Source: Acidobacteria bacterium Ga0077551
GTDB lineage: Bacteria; Pseudomonadota; Alphaproteobacteria; Caulobacterales; Hyphomonadaceae
Assembly: GCA_001464545.1 (NCBI GenBank)
Contig: LNFC01000020.1
Span: 62,001-126,000, forward strand
Direction of reading: 5' to 3'
DNA length: 64,000 nt
Made by a program: the position numbers and the translations under genes. A model generated the notes under the pieces. It was not told the origin of the DNA and ran no database searches. It saw nothing but the letters and a program-made list of their open reading frames with translations. Shown here piece by piece: positions 8,729-16,177 of this stretch (within the stretch, counting starts at the first letter, position 1; the number at the start of each line of letters is the position of its first letter).

Positions 8729-10069
8729 ATGGACTTCAATATTCCAAAGGACATCGCCGACTATCTGGTCGTGCTCGACAAATTCATCGACGACGAGATC
8801 AAGCCGCTGCAGGCGCAGGACGACAACGAGCGCTTCTTCGACCATCGCCGCGAATGGGCGCGTACCGACTTCGACAATGAAGGCCTGCCGCGCCCGGAAT
8901 GGGAAGCGCTGCTGCGCGAAGCCAAGAAGCGCGCCGACAAGGCCGGCCACCTGCGCTACGCCCTGCCGAAGGAGTTCGGCGGCCAGGACGGCTCCAACCT
9001 CGGGATGGCGATCATCCGCGAGCATTTCGCCAAGCAGGGCCTCGGCCTCCACAATGACCTCCAGAACGAACACTCGGTCGTCGGCAACTTCCCGCAGATC
9101 CTGATGCTGCGGGACTTCGCCCGCCCCGACCAGAAACATCTCGCCGAGGCGGCGCTAGCCGGCAAGTTCATTGCCTGCTTCGGCCTGACCGAGCCGAACC
9201 ACGGCTCCGACGCCACCCACATGGAAACCCGCGCCGTGCGCACCAGGAAGGACGGCAAGGACGGCTGGCTGATCAATGGCGAGAAGATGTGGATCACCGG
9301 CATGCATGTCGCGACCCACATCATGCTGTTCTGCCGCACGAGCGGCAAGGACGGCGACGCCAAGGGCATCACCTGCCTTATCATCCCGGCGCGCGATCCC
9401 GGCGTGATCATTGAAGAGTACATGTGGACCTTCAACATGCCGACGGACCACCCGCGCCTCACCATCAAGGATGTGTGGGTGCCGGAAGATGCCGTGTTCG
9501 GCCCGCCCGAAGGCGGCCTCGCGCTCGCCCAGCACTTCGTGCATGAGAACCGCATCCGCCAGGCAGCCTCTTCCTGCGGCGCGGCGATCTACTGCATCAA
9601 CGAGAGCGTGAAGTACGCCAACGAGCGCAAGCCTTTCGGCAAGCCGCTCTCCACCAACCAGGCGATCCAGTTCCCGCTGGTGGAGCTCGCGACGCAGGCC
9701 GAAATGCTCCGCCTGCTGATCTTCAAGACGGCCTGGGAAATGGACCAGATGTCGAAACCGGAAGTCGCCATCCGCCTCTCCGACAAGGTCTCGATGTGTA
9801 ACTATTACGCAAACCGGCTCGTCTGCGAAGCGGCCGACCGCGCGATGCAGGTGCACGGCGGCATCGGCTATTCCCGCCACAAGCCGTTCGAGCACATCTA
9901 CCGCCACCACCGCCGCTACCGCATCACCGAAGGCTCCGAGGAGATCCAGATCCGGAAAGTGGCCGGCCACCTCTTCGGCTTCATGGGCCCGAACAAGCAC
10001 GGCCAGCCCAAAGGCGAAACCGGCAAGGACGGCAAGAGTACCGAGCCGACGGACTTTGCGGTGCGCTAG
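8729..10069 (+). CDS. Acyl-CoA dehydrogenase family protein
   Basis: 446-residue flavoprotein that oxidises acyl-CoA to 2-enoyl-CoA with FAD. Landmarks: N-terminal helical domain, FGLTEPNHGSDA, NGEKMWITGMHVATH, QVHGGIGYSRHKPFEHIYRHHR and the C-terminal ITEGSEEIQIRKVAG. The length and C-terminal extension (NKHGQPKGETGKDGKS) place it among long, substrate-undefined family members rather than short-chain enzymes. GGGAGAG lies just before the ATG at 8729, and a terminator follows. The catalytic base cannot be fixed without alignment. Confidence 0.94.
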   Translation: MDFNIPKDIADYLVVLDKFIDDEIKPLQAQDDNERFFDHRREWARTDFDNEGLPRPEWEALLREAKKRADKAGHLRYALPKEFGGQDGSNLGMAIIREHFAKQGLGLHNDLQNEHSVVGNFPQILMLRDFARPDQKHLAEAALAGKFIACFGLTEPNHGSDATHMETRAVRTRKDGKDGWLINGEKMWITGMHVATHIMLFCRTSGKDGDAKGITCLIIPARDPGVIIEEYMWTFNMPTDHPRLTIKDVWVPEDAVFGPPEGGLALAQHFVHENRIRQAASSCGAAIYCINESVKYANERKPFGKPLSTNQAIQFPLVELATQAEMLRLLIFKTAWEMDQMSKPEVAIRLSDKVSMCNYYANRLVCEAADRAMQVHGGIGYSRHKPFEHIYRHHRRYRITEGSEEIQIRKVAGHLFGFMGPNKHGQPKGETGKDGKSTEPTDFAVR

Positions 10070-10096
10070 TCCGACTCAAATGAAATGCAGAAGATA

Positions 10097-10122
10097 CCGG
10101 GCCCTCGCGCCCGGCATTTTTT
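10097..10122 (+). terminator. Terminator between acyl-CoA dehydrogenase and tnaA
   Basis: CCGGGC, 6-base loop, GCCCGG, then CATTTTTTA on the plus strand. It lies between two convergent genes. Confidence 0.8.
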
Positions 10123-10124
10123 AC

Positions 10125-11489
10125 CTAAAGCTTCGCAAACTCGGCCGTGAAGTGGCGCATCATCGGCGGCTCCTTCACGATGCGCATGCCGCGCAGCGCG
10201 TCTTTCGACGCGGCCACTTCTTCCAGCACTTCGACCACATAGTCCGCATGGCTCTGCGTGTAGACGCGGCGGGGCATGGCGAGGCGGACGAGGTCCATGG
10301 CGCCGGGCGCTTCGGTGCCATCCGGCTTGCGGCCGAACATCACGGTGCCGATCTCGCAGGCGCGGATGCCGCCCGCTTCATACATCGCGCAGGTCAGCGC
10401 CTGACCTGGGTATTGCAGCGGCGGAATGTGCGGCAGGAAGGCGCGCGCGTCGATGAACACGGCATGCCCGCCCGCAGGCTTGACCACCGGGATCCCCATC
10501 GCGTCGAGGCGCTCGGCAATGTAGGAATTGCTCCGTACACGGTAGCGCAGGTAATCCTCGTCGATGATTTCCTTCAGGCCCTGCGCAATCGCGTCAAGGT
10601 CGCGGCCCGCCAGGCCGCCATAGGTCGGGAAGCCCTCGGTCTGGATCAGCAGCGTCCGGGCCCGCTCGGCCAGGGCGTTGTCGTTCAGCGCCAGCCAGCC
10701 GCCAATGTTGGCGAACGCATCCTTCTTGGCGCTCATCGTCATGCCGTCGGCCACCGCAAAGCAGTCGCGCACAATGTCCTTGATCGGACGGTCCGTCTGG
10801 CCTTCCTCGCGCAGCTTGATGAACCAGGCATTCTCCGCAAAGCGGCAACCGTCGATATAGAAGGGCTTGCCATGCGCCTTGGCCAGCGCCGCCGCGCCGC
10901 GGATGTTGGCAAGGCTCACCGGCTGGCCGCCGCCGGCATTGTTGGTGATGGTCATCATCACCGCCGGGATCTGCCCGCCATTCTCGCGCAGCACGCGCTC
11001 CAGCGCAGCGAGGTCCATGTTGCCCTTGAAGGGATGGTCGAGCGAGGGCACGCGGCCTTCCGCAATCGGAATATCCAGCGCCTCGGCGCCCATCGCCTCG
11101 ATATTGCCGCGCGTCGTGTCGAAATGGGTGTTCGAAGGGATCAGGTCGCCCTTCTTGGCGATCAGCGAGAAGAGAAGATGCTCCGCCGCCCGGCCCTGGT
11201 GGGCGGGAATGATGTGCCGGAAGTCCATCAGGTCCTTCACCGCCGCCTCGAAGCGGTAGAAGCTCGGCGCGCCGGCATAGCTCTCGTCCCCGGTCATCAC
11301 CGCGCCCCACTGCGCCGCGCTCATCGCCGAGGTGCCGCTATCGGTCAAAAGGTCGATGATCACATCGTCCGAATACAGCTTGAACAAATTGTAACCCGCC
11401 GCCTTCAGCAGGCGTTCGCGCTCCTCGCGCGTGGTCATCCGGATCGGCTCGACGGACTTGATGCGGAACGGTTCAATGATGGTCTTCAT
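10125..11489 (-). CDS. tnaA: Tryptophanase (beta-eliminating lyase)
   Basis: 454-residue PLP enzyme of the tryptophanase/tyrosine phenol-lyase family, which splits tryptophan into indole, pyruvate and ammonia. The PLP lysine is in TMSAKKDAF (~255-256). Residues that separate the two activities favour tryptophanase: EIG where tyrosine phenol-lyase has the ERG arginine, and RHFTA near the C-terminus where the lyase has RFFTA. Some stretches (PRRVYT, GGLAGRD) look more like the phenol-lyase, so it is a divergent member. The ATG at 11489 follows GGGAG at six bases. A structured leader precedes it (see 11490-11585). Confidence 0.9.
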   Translation of the reverse strand: MKTIIEPFRIKSVEPIRMTTREERERLLKAAGYNLFKLYSDDVIIDLLTDSGTSAMSAAQWGAVMTGDESYAGAPSFYRFEAAVKDLMDFRHIIPAHQGRAAEHLLFSLIAKKGDLIPSNTHFDTTRGNIEAMGAEALDIPIAEGRVPSLDHPFKGNMDLAALERVLRENGGQIPAVMMTITNNAGGGQPVSLANIRGAAALAKAHGKPFYIDGCRFAENAWFIKLREEGQTDRPIKDIVRDCFAVADGMTMSAKKDAFANIGGWLALNDNALAERARTLLIQTEGFPTYGGLAGRDLDAIAQGLKEIIDEDYLRYRVRSNSYIAERLDAMGIPVVKPAGGHAVFIDARAFLPHIPPLQYPGQALTCAMYEAGGIRACEIGTVMFGRKPDGTEAPGAMDLVRLAMPRRVYTQSHADYVVEVLEEVAASKDALRGMRIVKEPPMMRHFTAEFAKL

Positions 11490-11585
11490 GGGTCACTCCC
11501 GGGCTGAGATGTCCCTGAGAGAAGAGCGGTTTTTGCCGCCCCGCGCACAGGAACTCCTGCGCTGCGGTTGCCTCTCCGGGGTCTG
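11490..11585 (-). promoter_or_regulatory. Structured leader of tnaA, glycine-riboswitch-like
   Basis: Read on the minus strand, the leader has GGAGAG (11572-11577) able to pair with CTCTC (11517-11521) of a CTCTCAGG element followed by GACA, the hallmark 3' part of glycine aptamers. Between them lie a 7-bp hairpin GCGCAGG/CCTGTGC with loop AGTT and a GCGG/CCGC hairpin with an A-rich loop. The same CTCTC can instead pair with the ribosome site GGGAG (11496-11500), a plausible on/off switch. The conserved internal bulge of glycine aptamers is not recognisable, so ligand identity is open. Confidence 0.4.
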
Positions 11586-11602
11586 CCGGAAGACGGCCGC
11601 GC

Positions 11603-11635
11603 TCAGCGCCTGTTGCGATGGCGGGGCCATATCAT
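11603..11635 (-). other. Possible 10-codon leader ORF upstream of tnaA (MIWPRHRNRR)
   Basis: A tiny ORF before the structured tnaA leader encodes Trp followed by Pro. In enterics the TnaC leader peptide also depends on a Trp and a Pro. No ribosome-binding site is visible and the arrangement is not that of TnaC, so this may be chance. Confidence 0.15.
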
Positions 11636-11739
11636 GCAGGGGCGCGCGCGCCAAGCGGCCCCACCGGGGTTAACAGCGCATTCACCATCTTCGCCGAGTC
11701 TCGTCCGACTGAACTGCCCGCTTTCCGAAGGACCCGGCC

Positions 11740-13431
11740 ATGACCCTGCTCGAACGCGTGATCCGCAATCACCGCTGCCGCTCCACGCACCATTACATTG
11801 CGTTCGACGCGCTCTCGCTGATCGGCGGCGAGGAGGGTGAGGCCTGGAAGTCGCTGTTCCTGGTCCACCACGAGCACCTTCTTAAAGGCGCCAAGGCGCC
11901 GGACGCCGAGTTCAAGGACTTCAAGAATCACGTCCTCCACGTCGCCGAAGGCGAATGGGGCGGCGCGCGCGGCAAGGCCCAGGAATGGTACGCGCGCGGT
12001 GTCGAACTCCTCGCCAAGAAACGCTGGAGCGAGGCCGCCTATGCCTTCGGCGTGCTCAGCCACTATTACGCCGACCCGATCCAGCCCTTCCACACCGGCC
12101 AGACCGAAGCCGAAGGCGTCATCCACCGCGCCGTGGAATGGAGCATCGCCAAGTCGCGGGACGAAATCGACGCCCGCATCGAGGCGAACGGCTATCCCGA
12201 GATCGAGGTTCCGGACGGCATGGGCTTTGTCTCCGACATGGTCCGCGCCGGCGCCGAGCTCAGCCACCAGCACTACCAGACCTTCATCGACCATTATGAC
12301 ATCGACGCCGGCGTCGCCGATCCGCCATCCGGTCTTGACGAGACGATGCGCGCCGCGATTGCCGATCTCGTCGGCTATGCCACTGCCGGTTTCGCCGCGA
12401 TCCTGACGCGGGCCATCGAAGAAGCCGCCGCCGCGCCGCCAAAGGTGAACCTGACGCTGCAGGGCTATATCGAGACGCTCGACATCCCGCTGCGCTGGGT
12501 CACTGCAAAGCTCGAGGACGCCGCTGACAAGCGCATCGTCGAGCGCATGTATGCCGAGTTCCAGAAGACCGGGAAGGTCATCAAGACGCTCCCCGCCGAC
12601 GACAAGGCGATCCGCGCGCTGCATGCCAAGCAGGTGCGCCGCATTCCGCTGAAACAGCTGAACGCCGAAGAGATCGCGCCGATCGGCACGCTCAACGAGA
12701 ACCGCCTCGCCTCGGCCGCCGAACCCGCCGAAGCCGCCGACCCCGTCGTGGACGACGTGCCCCCGGCCGAACTGACAGAGATCGCCCGCCGCGATACCGC
12801 CCGCACGCCGCTGCGCGGACTTCTGGGCTCGCGCAAGCGCGTCGCCGCGCCGGAGCTGGAACCGGAAATCGAAGCCGACATCGAACCGGGGGCCGAAGAG
12901 GAAATCGAAGCCATCTCGGGCGAGCTGATCCTCGATCAGCCGGTCGATGCGCCGGTCCGCCGGGAGCCGGAGGTGACCGCAGAAGCTGAGTCAGACGAAG
13001 AGCCGCGCCGCATGGCCTCGATCACGCGGGACGATCCTGTCGTCGACGCGCCCTCCATCGGCCGCAAGACCGCCAAGCAACTGGCCAAGGCTGGTATCAC
13101 GACCATCGGTGACCTGCTGGACTGTGATCCGGACATGGTCGAACTCGAACTCAATGTCCGCCACATCACGTCCGAAGCCATCCGCATCTGGCAGGACCAG
13201 ACGCAGCTGATGATGGATGTGCCAGGCCTGCGCGTCCACGATGCCCAGCTGCTGGTCGGCGCCGGCATCACCACGCGCGAAGACCTTGCGAACGCCTCAG
13301 CGCGGACCATCTTCGAGCTGGCCATGGAATTCCTCGCCACGCCGGAAGGCGAGCGCGTGTTGCGCGATGACCAGGTGCTCCACGAAGACGAAGTCGAAGA
13401 GTGGATCGAGATGGCGCAGGACGCCGCCTAG
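11740..13431 (+). CDS. Phospholipase C/P1 nuclease-like domain fused to DUF4332
   Basis: 563 residues in three parts. Residues 1 to ~230 resemble the zinc-dependent phospholipase C/P1 nuclease fold, with His-rich motifs HHYIAFDAL, HHEHLL and SHYYADPIQPFHTG that would ligate zinc. A charged Glu/Ala-rich linker follows. Residues ~430-540 match DUF4332, a helix-hairpin-helix-like repeat (APSIGRKTAKQLAKAGITT and VPGLRVHDAQLLVGAGITT). No signal peptide, so unlike secreted phospholipases it is probably cytoplasmic. Divergent from tnaA; its stop shares a CTAG with the convergent downstream gene. The function is unknown. Confidence 0.88.
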   Translation: MTLLERVIRNHRCRSTHHYIAFDALSLIGGEEGEAWKSLFLVHHEHLLKGAKAPDAEFKDFKNHVLHVAEGEWGGARGKAQEWYARGVELLAKKRWSEAAYAFGVLSHYYADPIQPFHTGQTEAEGVIHRAVEWSIAKSRDEIDARIEANGYPEIEVPDGMGFVSDMVRAGAELSHQHYQTFIDHYDIDAGVADPPSGLDETMRAAIADLVGYATAGFAAILTRAIEEAAAAPPKVNLTLQGYIETLDIPLRWVTAKLEDAADKRIVERMYAEFQKTGKVIKTLPADDKAIRALHAKQVRRIPLKQLNAEEIAPIGTLNENRLASAAEPAEAADPVVDDVPPAELTEIARRDTARTPLRGLLGSRKRVAAPELEPEIEADIEPGAEEEIEAISGELILDQPVDAPVRREPEVTAEAESDEEPRRMASITRDDPVVDAPSIGRKTAKQLAKAGITTIGDLLDCDPDMVELELNVRHITSEAIRIWQDQTQLMMDVPGLRVHDAQLLVGAGITTREDLANASARTIFELAMEFLATPEGERVLRDDQVLHEDEVEEWIEMAQDAA

Positions 13432-14402
13432 GGTCTCGCCACGCCGGCTGCGGCATACACCGCATCGACCAGCGCCATGTTGGCCATCGCATCCGCCCCG
13501 CCCGTCAACGGCGGGGCGTTTGTTTTCAGCACGTCGATCATGTGCGCCAGCTGGTGATCATAGGTCGTCTCGCCGGGCACGGTGTAGCGCCGGATGGAAA
13601 GTCCCTTGCGGATCGTGATCGAGTGCCCCCGGTGAGGATGAAGCGGGTTGCGCGCGACCAGGATGCCCTCGGTGCCCTGGATTGCCAGCAGCGCCTTGAA
13701 GCGCTGGCCGGGCGCCATGGATGTACGCACATGCGCCGTCACGCCGCCCGAGAATTCCAGCTGCGCCGTGGTGACAAGGTCGACGCCGTGTTCGCTCAGT
13801 TTGGACGTCGCCTGCGTCACGCGGGGCTCCGATCCCGCCACCGTCCGGGCCCAGTGCAGCGCGTAGCAGCCGAGATCCATCAGCGCCCCGCCGCCAAGCG
13901 CCTTATCGTGCCGCAGCTCGCCGGGGCGGTACTTGATGGCCACCGAGAACTCGGCCTTGATCGCGCACAGCTTGCCGATGGCGCCGTTGCCTATCTGGGT
14001 GAGGATGTCGTCGAACATCGGATGGAAGCGGTAGTGGAAGGCCTCGAGCAGCGGCCTTCCGGTGCGCGCAGCGGCGTCCGTCATGGCGCGGGCTTCGTCG
14101 GCGTTCATGGCGAACGGTTTCTCGCAAAGCACTGCCTTTCCCGCTTCGAGGGCGGCGATGGTGAGGTCTGCATGCCGGTGCGGGGGCAGAGCATTGTAGA
14201 TGAGATCGATGCCCGGATGGGCGATCAGGGCTTCATAGCTGCCGAGGCTTTCCGGAATGCCGTGCTGCCGGGCGTAGGCGCTGGCGCGGTGACCATCGCG
14301 CGCGGCGACACAGACAACCTCGCAATCATCGCGCCTCCGCGCGGGCTCGATCAGGGCCTGAGGAGCTATCTTTGCGGCCCCAAGTATTCCCATCCTTATC
14401 AT
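13428..14402 (-). CDS. Gfo/Idh/MocA family oxidoreductase
   Basis: 324-residue NAD(P)-dependent sugar or dihydrodiol dehydrogenase-like protein. It has an N-terminal Rossmann fold (GILGAAKIAPQAL), the family motif GKAVLCEKPFAMN, and the C-terminal FHYRFHP and GGALMDLGCY stretches typical of the trans-dihydrodiol/xylose dehydrogenase branch. The substrate cannot be deduced from context. The ATG at 14402 has GGAAA upstream; an ATG three codons in (14393) is an alternative. The stop codon interlocks with that of the convergent gene in a CTAG palindrome. Confidence 0.9.
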   Translation of the reverse strand: MIRMGILGAAKIAPQALIEPARRRDDCEVVCVAARDGHRASAYARQHGIPESLGSYEALIAHPGIDLIYNALPPHRHADLTIAALEAGKAVLCEKPFAMNADEARAMTDAAARTGRPLLEAFHYRFHPMFDDILTQIGNGAIGKLCAIKAEFSVAIKYRPGELRHDKALGGGALMDLGCYALHWARTVAGSEPRVTQATSKLSEHGVDLVTTAQLEFSGGVTAHVRTSMAPGQRFKALLAIQGTEGILVARNPLHPHRGHSITIRKGLSIRRYTVPGETTYDHQLAHMIDVLKTNAPPLTGGADAMANMALVDAVYAAAGVARP

Positions 14403-14609
14403 TAGGTTTCCCGATTTCTTCCATCTGATATCGCTTCATTACAGAGAGCGTAAACAAATCTCCCCGCTCTGTTTACCCCGGACTAACGCGGCTTAATCGC
14501 TTTCTTCATTCGGGGTCAAAAAAACTTCACGCGGGTAAGACTCTGGAAACCACGGGAGACGAAGTTGGTTCCTGTCCCGAGGCCATTGATCCTAGGAGTG
14601 CCTTTGCCA

Positions 14610-15035
14610 ATGATGATTGATCTGATAGCGCACATCGCTACACGCAATGGCCTCGCGGACTCCGTTTCCAAGCGTGCGCTTGGCATTGTCCTGAACGGCG
14701 CCGAGCGCCAGGGCAGCCCGCTCGCAGCCGCAATGTTCAAGAAGGTTCCGGGCGCGCGCGTTCTCGCGGCGCGCACCGGTGACGAGATCGGCGCCCCGAC
14801 GGGCGAGATCGCGCGCCTGATCGAACAGACCCCGGGCGGACGCCGCCGCGTCGCCCTTTCGATGATTTCAGCACTCCAGGAAGCCGGCCTTGATCACAAG
14901 CAGATCGGCACGCTTCTGCCGTCCATCGGCAGCTGGATGCAATCCGTACACGGCATGAATGACTTTGGCCATTTGGGTGACCTGATTGGCCATGCGGGCG
15001 AGCCGTCCCGCAGAGAGGGGGTGCGCGCCGCATAA
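14610..15035 (+). CDS. Hypothetical protein
   Basis: 141 residues, soluble, helical-looking, no signal peptide and no motif I recognise. Stretches include NGLADSVSKRALGIVLNGAERQ and LLPSIGSWMQ. There is a faint likeness in size and pattern to DUF2780 (VcgC/VcgE) proteins, not enough to assign. AGGAG lies about 14 bases before the double ATG at 14610/14613; the longer frame from 14565 lacks a site. The 207 bases upstream, back to the divergent oxidoreductase gene, hold no other gene. Confidence 0.65.
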   Translation: MMIDLIAHIATRNGLADSVSKRALGIVLNGAERQGSPLAAAMFKKVPGARVLAARTGDEIGAPTGEIARLIEQTPGGRRRVALSMISALQEAGLDHKQIGTLLPSIGSWMQSVHGMNDFGHLGDLIGHAGEPSRREGVRAA

Positions 15036-15113
15036 CGCACTGGCCCTGCGAAGCGAAGCTGACGCTGCCTAAATCCAGACCCTTTGTGGTCATTCGCGTC
15101 GCCTCAGATTGCC

Positions 15114-15144
15114 GGGCCGCCCTTCGGGGCGGCCCTTTTCTTTT
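15114..15144 (+). terminator. Rho-independent terminator
   Basis: GGGCCGCCC, loop TTCG, GGGCGGCCC followed by TTTTCTTTT, closing the 141-residue hypothetical gene. This shows that the next ORF starts at 15188, not at 15086. Confidence 0.93.
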
Positions 15145-15187
15145 GTCCCGCCGCCCGCTAGAGGCCGGAAACGACAAGGAGACTGCC

Positions 15188-15469
15188 ATGAGCGATACCG
15201 CGCTGACCCGTCCGGACGAAGCCATCGCGCTGCGCCTGATCCAGACCATCCGCGCCGACGCCGAGGCCGTCTGCGCGCCGGACCGGGTGGACCTTGTCTC
15301 GGTCACCTTCGATGTCGCTGCGGCGGGCGCCGAGCCCGCCAATCTCACCTACAAGCCCCGCATCGACCGCAAGACCCGCACGATCCTGTTCACAGGCGGC
15401 GCGGCCGAAGGCGCCAAGGGCATCGTGATGACGGCCACCGCCGTTTACCGGATCACCCCGAAGGCCTAG
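15188..15469 (+). CDS. Small hypothetical protein, hotdog-thioesterase-like fragment
   Basis: 93 residues. AAGGAGA is placed 7 bases before the ATG at 15188, and the preceding terminator rules out the longer frame. The segment from VDLVSVTFDVAAAG to IVMTATAVYRI has the rhythm of the last strands of a hotdog-fold thioesterase (RKTRTILF, then an alternating strand ending in TATAVYRI). At 93 residues it is shorter than typical hotdog enzymes (about 130-150), and no catalytic residue is evident. The gene is followed after 30 bases by an SDR gene on the same strand, likely cotranscribed. Confidence 0.7.
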   Translation: MSDTALTRPDEAIALRLIQTIRADAEAVCAPDRVDLVSVTFDVAAAGAEPANLTYKPRIDRKTRTILFTGGAAEGAKGIVMTATAVYRITPKA

Positions 15470-15499
15470 GCTGGCCGGGAGCAACCCCCGGAGCCCCCC

Positions 15500-16171
15500 A
15501 TGCCGACAACCCTGATCACCGGTGCCAATCGCGGCATCGGCCTCGCCCTCGTCCGGGAATTCCAGTCGAAGGGCCACACCGTCATCGCCACCGCGCGCGA
15601 CCTCGCGGCCGCAAAGGACCTCAAGGCCACCGGCGCGGAACTTCACACGCTGGACGTGTCGGACGCCGCCTCGATCAAGGCGCTCGCTGAGGCACTCAAG
15701 GGCCGGCCCATCGATTTCCTGATCAACAATGCGGGCCTCGGTGACCGGGCGGATATCTCCCGGCTCGACTATGACCGGTTCGAGGAAATCCTGCGCGTCA
15801 ACACGATTGCCCCGATCCGCGTGCTCGACGCGCTGACGCCGAACCTGGCCGCCGGCAATGAGAAGATCGCTGCCGCGCTCTCCAGCCAGCTCGGCTCCAT
15901 CGAGAATACCGACATGGGCTTCGGCCTCGCTTACCGCGTCTCGAAAGCCGGACTGAACATGGGACTGCGCACGACCGCGCACACGCTATCCGCCAAAGGC
16001 ATCACGCTGCTCGCGCTGCATCCGGGCTGGGTGAAGACCGACATGGGCGGCGACGGCGCGCCGGTCGAGCCCGCCGACAGTGCGGCGGGCCTCTACAAGG
16101 TGATCATCGGCGCGGGCCCCTCGAAAGAGCTTCGCTTCTATGACTTCGAAGGCAAGACGCTGCCCTGGTAG
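15500..16171 (+). CDS. Short-chain dehydrogenase/reductase (SDR)
   Basis: 223-residue classical SDR. NAD(P)-binding TGANRGIG, INNAGLGD, the catalytic Ser in SSQLGS and the YRVSK tyrosine/lysine pair are all present, then HPGWVKTDMGG. These features match the C-factor/sniffer-like SDR group. Substrate unknown. GGAG precedes the ATG at 15500. The gene ends six bases from the stop of the convergent RND permease gene. Confidence 0.9.
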   Translation: MPTTLITGANRGIGLALVREFQSKGHTVIATARDLAAAKDLKATGAELHTLDVSDAASIKALAEALKGRPIDFLINNAGLGDRADISRLDYDRFEEILRVNTIAPIRVLDALTPNLAAGNEKIAAALSSQLGSIENTDMGFGLAYRVSKAGLNMGLRTTAHTLSAKGITLLALHPGWVKTDMGGDGAPVEPADSAAGLYKVIIGAGPSKELRFYDFEGKTLPW

Positions 16172-16177
16172 CGGAGG

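Noticed and set aside
11500-11640. CTGAGA on the plus strand suggesting a TPP riboswitch
   Set aside because: The other TPP-conserved elements are absent; the signal is explained by the minus-strand leader of tnaA.
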